A stretch of 55,366 nucleotides of DNA from Branchiostoma floridae. Its lineage: Eukaryota; Chordata; Leptocardii; Amphioxiformes; Branchiostomatidae. Position 1 is the stretch's first letter. Each line of letters starts with the position of its first letter. A program made the translations under genes and the position numbers. Under the pieces are notes generated by a model. That model was not told where the DNA came from. It did not search any database and saw only the letters and a program-made list of their open reading frames with translations. Positions 1-17,100 of this stretch are shown here, in pieces. The stretch covers positions 17,691,664-17,747,029 of the forward strand of contig NC_049989.1 in assembly GCF_000003815.2 (NCBI RefSeq), given 5' to 3'.

Positions 1-659
1 ACAGATAAGATAAAAGGCGTATAGAGTATTTGTACCAGATGTTTATGTTACTACTAATACTAGGTAACAAGGCTATTTTAGGAATAGAAAACGTGACTAC
101 ACCATATATGGAAGTTCATTTGAATGTAGCATTGACCAATGACTGGGGAGAACAGCTATGAGTAATTGGTAGAGCGCCAAGTTTGAACTGCCCAAGACGC
201 TGCCAATGCTCTGAGAGCTACTCTTGTATGTAGTAGTATGATGTATGAAATATGATGTAGTATAGCGCATGCTTCCGTCTGTAATTACCCTATCTGTGGA
301 GTAAGACATGGTTAGGCTTATGTACACAATTGTGCATACTTGGATAGTATAGACTGCATAGTACATGTAACATATGTGTCAGCCAGGTTCTGTCTGGCTG
401 TAGGTGGTATCAAATCATCAAACGTAGATCCTGTTGGCTCCACCCGCTGTTGTTCATGTAGACATTTGTTTTCGGCTTTGTCCTCACGTGCATCGTAAGC
501 CACTTCTAGTTATTTACCAAGACATGAGGTGGCTCGTGACTGTTCGATTTTAGCTGGAGGGGGAAAGTAGGTGTTTCAGGGTTTTGGTTGGGGGGGGGGG
601 GGGGGGTCGTGATCTTTGGGCCTCCTTCCCAAGGGTGTACCATCTGGCATGCATTTGGT

Positions 660-824
660 ATGCGGAAGCGTGACCTGAAAACTACGAAGGCTCAGAACTA
701 CATTAACCATATTTTTCTCTGTACTAATAATACTATGTACAAACATACTGTTGAAGATGATCTACACTTTTTATTATCATGTCCCTCGTTTATATTGAGG
801 AAAGACAGAAGATTATGGACGTAA
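660..824 (+). pseudogene. LINE C-terminal remnant
   Basis: The plus frame ending at 824 reads HTVEDDLHFLLSCPSF, which resembles the conserved C-terminal segment (ED-x-HFLL-x-CP) that follows the reverse transcriptase in many animal LINEs. No reverse transcriptase precedes it, so it is a fragment. The family cannot be named from this much. Confidence 0.5.
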
Positions 825-980
825 TTACCTTGTATATTGTGCATCCTATAATCCGTCTTCTTATGGACCGAACCAGTCAGATAATGTCACATAGTCCTTA
901 ATCTTTAATTCTTTGGAATTCTACATTATTGTTATGGTTATCTTCTTTATGAGAAATCAGGAGAAACCAGACTGATGCGT

Positions 981-1124
981 ATGGCAGAAGAAAAGCGGAT
1001 CCTGCGAAAAGAACTCTACAACAGACCTGAGCCAGCTTGCAGATGTGCCCTATGTGGCAGAGAATGTAATGCTCGTATAGGACTGTTTAGCCACAGTCGA
1101 CGCTGTAGGGCTGATATCAATTAG
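981..1124 (+). pseudogene. LINE C-terminal zinc-finger remnant
   Basis: A 47-residue frame ends with CALCGRECNARIGLFSHSRRC. The pattern C-x2-CGR-x-C-x-RIGL-x-SH-x3-C is the terminal zinc finger of many animal LINE polyproteins. The rest of the element is absent. It is separate from the remnant at 660-824, which belongs to a different type of LINE C-terminus. Confidence 0.55.
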
Positions 1125-2172
1125 GATTTTGCCATGGTCAATATTGACCGAATGAGGCCATATATAGATTGAAGCCGTCAGTTGCAGTAGCAATTTAAGT
1201 CCTTAATTTCTAATGCTTTAAATCTCTCTATTATTGTTATGGGAAGTTCTTGATACAAGTCTTGAAGTTTTGTACATGTACTGTTTTAGATCTTGTTTGC
1301 ACGTGTTGCAATCGATTGAAGGATCGATCGACTGACAATTCGGACTATAACCTCACAAAGATAATGTCATAATAAGAAAATTGTCTGTGTAATAGTATCA
1401 GGAGTTCAGAATATTTTCGCCCCTCCTTAAGGCCACTTTTGCCCCCCGCCCCAAGGAACCAAAAGCGCACAAACCAGATACCCCCCCCCCTCAAGCTCAC
1501 CATATACACCCCGGGGCGGGTCAGTAACATTAAAATGCGTCGCCTATAGGTGTCTTTTTTAGACACCTTTACTTGTTAACCTTCTGACTACTGCCTTACC
1601 CAGTAACCAATAGAGAATCGGTACCCAAACAGCTACTTCAGTTTGCTAAAGGTTAATTAGCATACCTCTACTCTAGTCCAGGAAACACACAGATTGACCA
1701 GGCTACTAGTACCTCATGAATGAAATTATACACTGTATCCCTGGAGCTGAACCCAAAAATTAATTATTATGTAAATCAGCTAGCTGCGGGGTGTATGGAT
1801 GGACGCATACTCATAATATTCACAATACTAATCTAATGACAACCTTGGTCTAAACACATTCAGAACTTTTATGCGGTTGTTAACTCTCCAGACGGCTACA
1901 CTAAGGAAACCGTAACCACCTTTCATGTAAGGGCCCCAATCGGCACCTAGTTGCACGCTTCCATAATTAGTTCTGTGCACATTATAACACATAGCCACCT
2001 GCCTCCACCTCTCCGAATGCTCAACCCCAGTGATGCATAGCCAAGAGAGATGGGCGATGATCAGCCCAACAGCCAAGCTCGTCAAGCGTATCACAACATC
2101 CACACAAATGCCTGTGCACACTCGGGAATGTTTAGAAAAGACCGTGACACTGTTTTGTGAACTTCTACTTAC

Positions 2173-2772
2173 TGTCATCAGCTTGTGGCGCTGACAAGAT
2201 ATCACTGTGTTTCTTCTTGACTTGCTCGACATTTTCTTGAATCTTGTCGATCATACCACGGATTTCTTCCACCTAGGTGATCAAAGAGGGATCAAGAACT
2301 CCTGTTGAAATATGCTTACATGCAGCTTACATGTGTATAAAAAATGTACCAAAGAAGATACCAAGCAAATTCCATAAAATCATTACGGAGTTATGGAAAT
2401 GAGGGGGTGGGGGGTCACAAATGGAAGATCCAGATTTTAATATTTTGATTTATCTAGCAGTTGACTGTTACAGACACTGACCTCTTGGAAGAATTCGTCC
2501 ATGAACCCTCCACTGTCCATGTTCACCGTCACCGCGTCTGGCCCCACATCGTCGTCGTCACTTTGGGCCTGCAACGGACAAAATCGAGATTTTTACAAGA
2601 ATAATAACACCCCGATCATGTGGTGATCAATTTTTCAGGGGAAAGCAATTCCCCTGAGGGAGCCACATCCCCCCTCGGTCGGCCGGCTTGGATGGGTACA
2701 AGGTTTTCTTTTCTGAGCGACATGTTTTAAGCTAAATCTCACCGCTTTCAACGCCGCCAGCCGATCCCTCAT
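2173..2772 (-). CDS. STX1: Syntaxin-1, 5' part (three exons, incomplete)
   Basis: Coding exons are 2743-2772 (start codon, 10 codons, [10 protein letters not shown]), 2482-2568 (29 codons, acidic stretch SDDDD then [10 protein letters not shown]) and 2173-2272 ([20 protein letters not shown] and on to APQADD). All junctions are GT-AG and in frame. This is the N-terminal region of syntaxin-1: the short N-peptide, acidic linker and start of helix Ha of the Habc domain. The protein is a plasma-membrane Q-SNARE that pairs with SNAP-25 and synaptobrevin and binds Munc18 in synaptic vesicle fusion. The SNARE motif and membrane anchor are not in the window. The start is supported by the family-typical MRDR N-terminus. 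It is divergent from RAN. Assignment to the 1 subfamily rests on the [17 protein letters not shown] stretch and is firm, though chordate STX1/2/3 paralogues share it. Confidence 0.9.
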
Positions 2773-4936
2773 GGTTGATGGTGTCCCTTATTCCTTCGGT
2801 GAATCTCTCCAGGTCCGGCGGAGGGAATATCCTAAATCTCCGTCGAATTTTTGGGGCTGGGATCGATCTCCTCCCCTTGTCGTCTGGTCCTGTCCTCCGT
2901 TCACCGCTAAATTTCAATCACCGGACCACCTCCACAAGGCGCATGCCCAGATGTCTATGGCCACACCCGGAAATTGCAAATTTTTCGGTAAAACGGTCGG
3001 TAAAATCAGACGATTATGAACATGCGGGATTCACTTCTCCTTTCGGTGGGGGAAAATTGGGTTGCATCTGGAAATATGTCGGACAGAATCAATAAAAACC
3101 CTCCCACTCAGGTTCGACCCTGGCCCGGGCATGGGACCATTGACTTTGCCCACATATGGAAATAAATATTCAAATATTTGCAAATACTTTTTATGTGTAA
3201 CATTCATTCCTATGAGAGAGCTGGATAGAAATGGAGAAAGCTCTGGATTGTGAGGAAATATTATAGATTTCAGAGGGATTATAGAGAAGGATAGTGATGC
3301 TTGGAGAAAGCTTGATTGACTTACGAAAAATCTGCAGAATATGATTTACATACATCGGAAACGTCACAGATCCCGTAACCCTCGGGCCAGCGAAGTTTTC
3401 CGACACGTTCGTAATATTCGGCGAAAGTCTCCTTATATGGTTCGGAATGGCTCGTAAGGTTCTCCGACTTCTCCCGACCACATGATATTTTGCGCGGTTT
3501 TTTATCACGTGAGCTGTACCAGTTCAAACTGGTTACCATCCCTCCCTAATCTTCACGTTGGAAGCACGAACAGGTAAGGCAACGAGCGTCTGTAATCTTC
3601 AACGGATCCTTACCATCCTTTGGCCAAACGCTAGAACAAAACGTGCCTTAGAATCCATGTGTGAAGTAGGTGCGCTCAGTTTGTAAATTGTGAACGAGAA
3701 ATGATTTTCTATGGCGTGAAAGGCACGGTATTCTCGGACGTTTCGATACCACTTGTAAGCCGCCATGACTAGTGGTTGCGTCATTGAAGTGCGGCGGTTT
3801 AGGGATATACAAGACCAAATTTATCAACCATTTATGGATACACTTTTAGGTGACGCGAGGAAGATATTTGGCGATTTGTGTTTTTATTCTATTCATCTTC
3901 AAGTCATTTTCACTTGTGATTGTGCGATTGTTGGGGTCATGTTCGCGCGGAAATTTCCATCATGGCCTCAAAAAGCTGACAAAAAACACGTGATGTCATT
4001 TTTTATTCTTCTGATTGTCTGGTTTATTAACATTTTTGTACAGCTATCATTAGTTTTGATGTTTCGAGGGTGCTGCTTTTGTAGGCAGGCTCTGTTGCTA
4101 AAAATTCTGCGTACACAAATTTTGCCAGTGCCCCCCTCCCCCTTTGTCGCGGCGAAACCATTCCGTCCCTTTGTGTCATACCAAGAAAATGAGTGCACAC
4201 GATGACGTAAATGGTTGCCTATGGTGACAAGAGAGTCATCTCATACAATATTTGGAGCAATATATAGTAATTATATGTGCTAGGCTAAACCCCCCTCCCC
4301 CTTATTTTTGTACTTTCACTGTTGTCATGTTTTGTGAATATGATTTATGTAAGCTGATATCGCAATTGTCTAGTGTATCTATTTATCAATTATGGTACAG
4401 TTGATGCTTTATATTAGGGTCATAACCGTGTAAAATTACTAGGAATGAGCTTCAAATGCAAATTGTCACACAAAACGTTCAAGACCTTAGATTTAACTAA
4501 AAAAACAAAAGGGGTACTATTTTCCAGTAAATCATTCATGGTGTATCAATGAAGGTTTGTAAACAATAAAACAATTAGATGCTCACAAACCCCGTGCAGA
4601 CACTTCCTCATTGCGAATATTTTCGGCAATGGGAGCTTTCATGCTTTTCACACGCATTGCTATCTAAAATTCCAACACCAGATTTGGACCGTGGAACTGA
4701 TATTCAGTTGTGTTCTGACTTATTTTGTCAACTTCTGCGGCACAATTTTCAGTGACATGTGTTTTCTCGGGTGGGTACCACTTAAAAATAATACAATGCT
4801 GCCCTCTAGTTGGTCAGATTGGCCTTTGGCTGTTGGATGCTGGCTGGTGACGGGCCCACAGTCTGGCTGGCACCTCGGGTGATACAGAGCTCATCATGTT
4901 GTATCCCTTATGTAATATGTTAACCTGTGTTTTCAG
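2773..4936. promoter_or_regulatory. Divergent STX1|RAN intergenic region
   Basis: STX1 (ATG at 2772, minus) and RAN (ATG at 4958, plus) are transcribed away from each other. The STX1-proximal part (2770-3010) is richer in C and G and holds a GCGCATGC element at 2939-2946, part of the NRF1-type palindrome. A splice acceptor ending at 4936 just before the RAN start shows RAN has a non-coding first exon somewhere upstream, which I cannot place. Open frames here (for example 3765-4205) have no recognisable domains, and I do not call them genes. Confidence 0.45.
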
Positions 4937-4957
4937 AGTTCTCTGACTTGATCCACC

Positions 4958-8579
<3,622 letters not shown>

Positions 8580-9440
8580 ATACAGAACAAAAAGTACAAA
8601 CTTCATGTCCAAAGGAACACTTCCCTCCTTCCAGACGTTTCAACTTTTCCTCTGCAAGGACTCTAGTGTATAATGCACATATATATCTCTGAAGGGGCAT
8701 CATCGAGAGAGAACCTTTGATATCACATGGTAGATACCATGGTCGTATTTGGTATACAGAAAGCTTCCAAGCTGAGACAACAACGATGACTATTTTCAAT
8801 TACGTCCTATCTTCAGGTTTCAATAAGAAGTGTAAGGTTTTGAGGTATGGATATATACGAAAAGCTGTTACAAACAGCATGTATTTGGCTAGCCTAATTA
8901 GATGTGATAGTATCACTATGTAGAGATAATAATGTATTTCTCTGAAGAGCTTCTCTATTAAGTATGTTAACGAGCCCCTGTGCTTCTGAAGATTCAGGTT
9001 CTGTAGCAAACCCTTTAGTTGTGTAAATTTTTTTATACGTTTTTTTTCCTGCAAAGATAGCTGCATAAGGATACCACAACCACAAAGTTTTGGGAGGGTT
9101 GGTTTCCATGGCTACGTGATGTGTATGGGCTGTCAGTATGCTTAAGATCATTTCCTGTGTGTGGATGAGAGTAAAGCTTACATATAGATGGGTGGCAGTA
9201 TGGCCAGATATGTTAATAAATATACCAGCATTCCCATAGCTTCTGTTTCTCAATCTTGTCATGTGTAACCACACCATTTGTATTAATTTTGACTTTAAAA
9301 TATGACCACCTAAAAGCAGAATAAACTATTGTATTGCATTTCAGGATGCATGATTGTTTGTTTCTTCAATTTTTTCCCCCAAACAACATGGAAACCACTT
9401 CACAGCTGCTTGAGGTTTGTGTCTTCCTCCATGTAATCAT
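8580..9440 (+). other. RAN 3' UTR and RAN-BUD23 convergent intergenic region
   Basis: AT-rich sequence after the RAN stop. An AATAAA at 9320-9325 is a plausible polyadenylation signal, giving a 3' UTR of about 0.75 kb. No convincing open frame is present on either strand. Confidence 0.5.
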
Positions 9441-9993
9441 CCTCCTAACGCCAGGTCCCTAACGGCATTACCTTATGGGGCCCTGCTATCCCATGCCCTA
9501 TAAGTGGCTATTATGATTGTCGCCACAAACAAGCTGTCAACCAGTGGCCTTCAGGCCTTGTTACGTGGTGACCACGTTGAGTAAAAAAAAAAAAAAAAAA
9601 AACCCATTGAATAGGCCTTTCTTGGGCTTGTTGTCGCCACCCTCACACTCAGGGTTGACAATCACGGTAAAGCCTATGATATCAACCCTGACAAATCAGC
9701 CACAGTATTCGGTTATTAGGGGTGCCTTGCTTATGAATATTAATGAGCTTGCCCTTATATGGGCAGTCAGCCGTTGGGGATCGGGCGTTGGCATGGTGAG
9801 CAAACAAAGTCATGGTAATACGTAACATGATTGGCTGATAGCTTCCCAGCGGCCTTTGCGAGACAGCTTGCGACAACAACAAGCCCAAGGAAGGCCTGTT
9901 CTCTGATTGCTTGACAATCATAATACCCGTAGGTAGGGCCTGGGACAGCAGGGCCCCATAAGGTAGTGCCGTTGGGGACCGGGCGTTAGGAGG
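9441..9993. mobile_element. Foldback element with long inverted ends
   Basis: The left end (9441-9493, CCTCCTAACGCCAGGTCCC onwards) and right end (9941-9993, ending GGGGACCGGGCGTTAGGAGG) are inverted copies about 53 bp long. A further inverted pair lies inside (TATTATGATTGTC and GACAATCATAATA). No transposase is encoded, so it is a non-autonomous DNA element. It contains an A run at 9582-9601. Confidence 0.65.
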
Positions 9994-10155
9994 ATGGTTG
10001 TCGCAAGCTGTCTTGCAAGGCCCCTGGGAAGCTATCAGCCAATCATGTTACGTATTACCATGGCTTTGTTTGCTCACCATGCCAACGCCCAATCCCCAAC
10101 GGCTGACTGCCCATATAAGGGTAAGCTCATTAATATTTATAAGTATGGCAGTCCC
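9719..10155. repeat. Large inverted repeat with ~160-bp arms
   Basis: Arm 1 (about 9719-9883) and arm 2 (about 9998-10155) are inverted copies with roughly 90% identity, sharing for example GGCTGACTGCCCATATAAGG and GCTCATTAATATT in opposite orientation. Arm 1 lies inside the foldback element at 9441-9993 and arm 2 outside its right end, so a second, truncated, inverted copy of the same family seems to abut the first. Confidence 0.65.
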
Positions 10156-10983
10156 TAACTGGTCCGCGTACACAAGGTAGGATAGGTAAACACAAAGTTT
10201 TGACACGACTGTGGTTCCTCTGCGTAGGAGAATGCATGTAATAAACATTGAGGGGAAAGTACTTATACCATATTTTCTTAATTAAAGTACGCACCCCAAG
10301 TTTCTAAATTTATCTCTTGTTTGAGAGATGGCTTACCCTTCGCATTTTCTGACAATTTTTGGGCATTATTAAGTTTGATCAATGTTCGGAAGGTCTAAAG
10401 AAACCCATCATGAACTTTTCGTTTGTGAGAACTAATTTGGAAAGACTGCTATACACCAAATTCAGTCAGTTGAGTAGGTGCAGCACTGTAAACAATATTC
10501 CATACGACGAGAGATCCCTAAATAAGAAACTTACAAGTATGTATAGTATAGCAGGCTTCTATAGCTTTCCTTACAAGGTCAATGATAATAAGTACAGTTA
10601 TTGATGGTAAGATTAAAACTATTTCTTCTGCTATGACCATCCATGTAATTGATGCATTGGTCATCTCCAAATCAAAGACTTGCACAAGACATAACAAACA
10701 CACGTAGTACATCAATCCATCCACCCGTTGTAATGTCCAGAAACACCAAAGAGACAGACACACAGGTAGACACAATAGATAGCACACAAATGAAAAGTTC
10801 AAAATGTTTTGTTCACTTTAATCTGGCAAGCGACTGCCTTCTTGGGGCATAGCAATACTCCATTTTGGAGTACAGAATCTTAGCTGTGACTGTTTTGCAA
10901 CATGTCCACATGTAGCTCGCAATAGTTCCATATTCATCAAGGGGAATCCAAACTTCTTCACATAGTCTATGAGAGGCAACAGC
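10156..10983. other. Intergenic, no gene seen
   Basis: A minus-strand frame at 10518-10802 encodes hydrophobic stretches, but it has no recognisable family, splice signals or conserved motif, and I do not call it. No RNA gene was recognised. Confidence 0.4.
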
Positions 10984-11118
10984 TAATCTCCAAGCAGATC
11001 CACGGTGCGTAATGTATAGTATCAAACTCCGGTGCCCGTTTGACTCCCTTAGCCGGCTATACTCCTTGGCCAGCTTTGATACTATCTTATGGCACCATAG
11101 GATCTGCCTGGATTGGTA
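10984..11118. mobile_element. MITE in BUD23 3' UTR
   Basis: Inverted ends (AATCTCCAAGCAGATCCA on the left; GGATCTGCCTGGATT on the right) with inner inverted blocks (AGTATCAAA and TTTGATACT). A related element lies at 47378-47556. It sits about 30 bp downstream of the BUD23 stop codon and so is probably transcribed in the BUD23 3' UTR. Confidence 0.5.
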
Positions 11119-11145
11119 GAAAGGTGCGATTCTTGTCTCCACACA

Positions 11146-14100
11146 TCAGAACTTGTTTGATCGCTTCCTCCCAGTGTACCTGGAGTCAGGTCTCACCTCC
11201 CTGGGGGCAAAAGAGGATTGAAAAGAAAAGTTTCAGCTGTATTTAACCTTTAATACCCATAACAAGTGTTACTAAGGTCCCCATTCCACTAGATAGAAAT
11301 CACCTGATCTAAATTTCATTTATGTGAGTATTGATTTCATCATCGGAATATTATGCAAAATGTAAAGGTATGAAAAGACAACAAAACACATAAATTTTTG
11401 TCTTAAATATGTTGAGCATCCTGTTAAGATCACAGCAAGGATGCCACCCTACTGGAATGGAGGTGTAATATAACTAATCATCATCTGGGCATATAAAAGT
11501 TATCCAAAGGCTGTCTGCACATATACGAAGTTAACACAATCCACTTTCAAAACTCAGTGGCCCCATGGTTGAATTTTCCAAGCCAACATTAATTTTCCTC
11601 ATGAACAACCTGCATTCTTCCAGCATTGATAAAAATTTCCACAGCTCTTCCAAAAAATGTAGAATACTGTTTACCTTGCAGTGATTTTGTCCACATACTA
11701 TAGTGACCTCTTACTGCAAAGTCCTGATATCACCAATATTCCTTTATTTTCTGCTGTACTGTAAAATTGAACTGCAAACACCAAAATTAGCCCCTTTCTA
11801 CCCCGCATGCAGTGAGATCCCGTCCAAAAATAAACAAATTTACACTACTCACTTTCCTTGTCGCCTTCTTCTCTCCTTCTTCTCCATTATCCAGTCGCGG
11901 GACTTCTTCACAGATTTACGAGGTTTGCCTTTTCCACGTTCCCTACAAGTAGGAGAAACAATAGGTCAGAGCTGTGCTTTGGTTCATTCATTGATATTCA
12001 GAGGTCCTGCTATGTAGATATCACTTCATCCCTCTTGTTGATTGTACTGCATGACTGGTAAACTGCCTCATGGTGTAACAAACCAGGTTTTTACTGAAGA
12101 TCTGCATATCCGGACAGATTTATTTGATCCACTCACACTGGGATGGGCCCCTAGTCTTTTTCGTCTTCTCCTTTATATCCTTCAGGTGTGACTCTCCTCC
12201 AAGACAGGAGCTCCCACTTTATGTTCCATCTTAGAGAATATCCTCAACAAAAGCTAGGTACTCTTTCAACCTGACTTGAGTGAGGAAATAATTGTTAAGG
12301 GCCTTTCCTAAGAGCACAAAATTGGGGCCAGCTAGGGATTCAAACCCGTAGCCTTTAGGTTCTTTGTCAACAATGCTGACCACTTGGGCCACCTTATGGG
12401 AGTAAATTGTTGTTGTATGGTAGATAAAGCTCACCTTGTATCTGTGAAGTGTGCCTGGTGTGCTCTGTCATCAGTTCCAAGTGCCTGAAACAAAAACTCA
12501 CTGGTAAGGACTTGGACCTAGCAGAATTACCATTCAAAACTATCAGAAACAACATTATCCATACTAACTATTTGAACATAATACATAACTGGAAGAAACA
12601 AAGCATCCAAAATGGCGAGTAGACCATACCTTTGGCAATTTCGTCATTGTACCACCAGCAAATAGAACCAGGAAAAATCTGAAACAACGGAAATGAGCAC
12701 AACATGTACTTCTTTTCAAGCCAGTGTTTTACATTTCAAGTTCAAGATGGATTAAAAATAATGCCAAGGGAAATAATGTTGTAATAGCCTGACTAAAATC
12801 GCGCTCCTAGCGGCTGGCCTTATAGTATTGCCGCCGCCCTCATTAACCCCAGCCAGCGAGACATTGTGTAAACACAGGCTAATATTGTAATTCTAACTTC
12901 TGCCTCATAGAACATCATGTTCCTTATATCAGTCCAACAATAAATACCAGATGATATACACCACTTGGTCAATTCTTATTTTACAATAAAGAATAACATC
13001 ACTATAAAACACTATTTTATCATTTTCAAGATTAACACCTGGTGTCAGTTGATACATAAAGTTTATCACTTTTAAAAAAAACTCACTTTTTTGCTCTTGT
13101 GCTGTTGGGAAAATCAATCACCACCCCTCCGGAGAAGCCTGCCTTCATGGCTTGTGTGGTGATCAACTCCAGCTAGCAAGTGTCAAAAGAGGCAACAAAC
13201 ATAAATCAAAGGCTAACATGGCTGTCAAGACCAAAACACCATATTTAAAGATTCACTTTCAACAAAGCTACCTTCAAAATCTGTACTTTTGATTTGACCC
13301 ACAAAACTGGCGAACCACCTTTCGGCGTAACACACCATTCAAACAGGACATCCCTAACCGAAGCTACGTACCCCTTCTTCACTGAGTTGAGTAAGGAAAT
13401 AGGCGAATGTGCCTTTTCCAAGGGCGCAATATTGGGACTGGTTAGTGCGAGACACCCCTTCAACATAAGGATACTTCTTACCTGGTCTGAGTTTTCAGGA
13501 TAAAGTTGAAGCACAGCCCTGGCACCACGTGCCTGACGAGGAAACACAAAGACTAATTAATGACAGACTAATTAATGACCACCTGCTTAATCTTTGAAAC
13601 TTGGTCAACACATTGAATTATAATGTAAACATGATAAACAGTGAAATACCTGAAGTAGAGTATGTCACAGAAGAAGAATATAGCCAAGACTGCATTTAGA
13701 TACAGTAACTATTCAACTAAACTTTGGCACATTTTACTAGCCATGTTGTAGTAGATATGATGAGTGATCAATAAGTTCTAGGCCTGATCCAGACATAAGG
13801 TACACTACTCAATTTCTCAGCATAATTTATATAGAATGAAGTTGTTTATCAATAGCTAAATTTCAAATCATTGCAGTCATTGCTTTCCAGCCAACATCCT
13901 TTCCAAAATCAGTAAATGGTGAGAAAAACAATGGTAAACTGTGATCAGAGCTGTGTGTGTTGTGTTCTTCATGCCATGGAATCTTCAAAATGTATGGCTT
14001 TTTCTTGGTGAGGATCAGAACTTACTCATAAGACACCAGAGCAGTACATACCATACAAGCATACAAAGTAGAGAAGAACTTGTACAGCCTCTTTGGTGGA

Positions 14101-17100
14101 TTGTGGCTCTTTTTGTCTGCATTACACAACCACTGTATGGCTGAGATACTACAGAGAATGGAAGGAAGGAAGGAATAAGACTACAATTAGTGATGACTTC
14201 ATTACTTATTTTTGGCACAGAAAAAAATTCAACATGTTCCACATATACACATTTCCAATATATTAGTCAAATATCACATACTACTACTAGTAGTAGTGGT
14301 TCTATACTACACAATTGCTCAAAAAGTGAACTTAAAAGCACTGTAACTTAGTGTAAGTAACGTAAGGTTACCAGTTTACGGTCGATTTGTTAATAATGCC
14401 GTTTTATGGAAAGCGCGCAGGTCGGGAAGTGAAAAGCTGTCCTTAATTGGAAGACATCAAAGTCGGTCTGCGTCAAGCTCTGTGTGGCATCATATTTCTT
14501 CTGAGGATTTCTCGCCGTACGAGCGTCTTTAATAAACAAGTCTGCAGCCAAGAATTCTTCCAGGGTGACCAATATACGGTCAGTTGGGTGTTTCTCCATG
14601 AGGTTATTTTTCTAAAGGACATATATCTGATCATTTCCCTTAAAAGTCCCCCACGTAGTTCACTGAGATAACACAATGGATAAATTGTTTACATATGGCC
14701 ATGCCGCCACTTTGCATAGCCGCTAAACATTATCGGTAAGTCATCTTTGCCCCAACAGAACGCCATTCAGAGCACCATGCTGTTCGACAACTTGCACAGT
14801 GCTACTCATAATAATGGCAACGCATTTGGATGTTGTTATCACCTGTATAGATAGGAACTGGCCTTGAAATGCATTCAGTATACATGTGGCTTGCTCACGC
14901 CGTGCCCTCCCCACATAAATTAAACCCCAACAGCGCCCCTTGCGACAATTTCTCGCTCTCCAGTGCACCAAGCTTTAACGGGCAAGTCACGTGATGCAAC
15001 ATGGCGTTCGAAAACTACCCACTCGGCGAGGACAGTCACTTGTTTTTATGCAGTTTATAAGAGTTTCCTTGGACAACATACATAAAATCACCATGCATTC
15101 TTGAGATAAGAACTCCAGGTTTGGTTTGAGGTGATGTTTCAATTCATAAAGAGTTTGTTGGATTTTAAAGAGGGGACGAAAATAGCCGTCTAGAATTACG
15201 ATCAGAACCGGGTCATCTGTAATAGTGTTGTGCGCACTCAAGCATAAATGTAAATTGTTGTCGGTCTTTTCAGACGTGATTTGCTGGATGCAAAGTTATA
15301 GGATAAATAAGGCAAGACAAATAGATGATATAAACGTACTTCTTTCCTACTCAAGAGAATTTTCTTTTTTACAATTGACCTCGAAGTCTGCATCCACCAA
15401 TAAGTGACCGTAAACTGGTCCTGCACGTAAACTGGTAACCTTACGTTAGATGGAGAAGGGAGGTTTTTTACAATATATACCTGCAATATCATTTTGAATC
15501 TTACCTTATAACCCCATCAAATGTTCCTGGTCTGAAGCACATGCCCTGCCCCATGTCACTTAGCAACAGGTCTCCTTCCACCTCCCTCTCTTGTGCTACA
15601 TCTGTGTAAGGTACCATCAGGACACTTTTGACAATCCTCTGAGGTTTATCACAAGTACAAAAAGGTACTATTTCTGGTATTTAGTGATGAAATTGTTGAG
15701 CCTGGTGGATGAGCCAAGGTTTGATGCCTGTTTGTGCCCTTTTTTTTCTTAAACACTAGTTACACTTGCAAATTTGAAACACAGTCGGGAATACATACCA
15801 CTTTCAGATGAAACACACAGGTGTCAAACCTTTGCCCTTAATCAGTACTAAACAGTCAATAATAAATTATATTACCTATGATGCTAGACATAGATATAGT
15901 ACTAATACTAGTACCTCCTTATACTGTGGAGGCGATGAAATCTCGAGGTTCGTAAAAGTGGTCCATGTATGATGGTCAACGTACTGTCATCTGAAAGCCA
16001 TTACACACTATCTACAACACTTGACCATCAGCGGACTTACCCAACATGTTAGCACTGATGTCCATCCCAACCCACATATGGTCCTGGTCAGTCAAGAACT
16101 CTCCACTCAGTCCAGACCCACACCTGAAGAGTTGGGCAATACCCTGGTGTTAACAGTGTCTTATGCCCCTTCGATAGAAATCTTCAGCAAGCATCTCTTC
16201 TCTTGTTAAATTACTTTGATATAAAATGTGGTCAAGTTAAAGATATGAAAATTTGAAACCCATTTGGATTAACTCTGATGTACACTGAGCACCACTTTTT
16301 CCCCAACTACGTGCATAAGCTTTTGCATTTATTTGTTGATAAGATAAAATATATGTAGTTACATTTAAGTGGAAGAAAGGATAATAGATAAGTAGCTGAT
16401 TTGAAGAAAGTAATGTCTAATGTTGTGGAAGTGGGGCAACCTGAAATGCTGATGGCACAACCTGGCTTTTGACTCAGGCAACCAGGCTGAAGTTAAAGTA
16501 TTTCGAGCACTGTAACATCCCTAGACAAACAAAGCAGGCTGCACTAACCCAAGATCCAGAAGATAGCAGGGCGTGTCCTCGGGGAGGTTGAGCATCTCCA
16601 CCGCTCTCTCTGTCAGCTCCTGCTGAATCTGGATCATACGGGAACTGGGAAAATAAAGGGTTAAGGCTACAACAAGATGCTAGTTCATGTTTTTTAGTTG
16701 TGAACTAGCTCACTGGCTGTTCCCAAAAAATGAGAACATCATGATGCTTCAACAACTTCTGTCCTGCTATCCCAATGCTTCAACCCAAGCTGTTGTCCCG
16801 AAATGCTTTAAAAACGGGCCCCTCTGTCCTGATGTTTTACGGCCATCCGGCTGTCCAGCTTTTCTGCTGCTTCAACCTCCTCTGGTCGGCTGTCCCAAAT
16901 TATGTTTCATTTTCAACCCCCTGGATCCCACTGTACCAATGCGTCAACCCCCTCTGTCCTGCTCTCCTGGAACTTCAACCCCCTCTACCATGCAGTCCCA
17001 AATCATGCTTCAAACCACTCTGATTTGCTGGCTCAAAACTCAAACCCCTCTGGCCTGCTGGAGGGGGGCCCCAAAGCCCTTTTCCGTAGAGCGTAATCGG

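Larger units (their letters stand above)
1..2172. other. Left edge: STX1 intron 3 with LINE remnants
   Basis: No intact gene is visible here. By position it is the intron after the third coding exon of syntaxin-1, whose remaining exons must lie beyond the left edge; I looked on the minus strand for the next syntaxin segment and did not find it. The stretch contains a 16-base G run (591-606), two LINE protein remnants listed separately, and otherwise unstructured AT-rich sequence. Confidence 0.5.

Noticed and set aside
3765-4205. 146-codon frame in the STX1-RAN intergenic region
   Set aside because: Hydrophobic low-similarity translation without family motifs. More likely chance in an AT-rich upstream region.
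10518-10802. Membrane protein on the minus strand
   Set aside because: Hydrophobic but no conserved motif, no splice context and next to repeats; not supportable as a gene.
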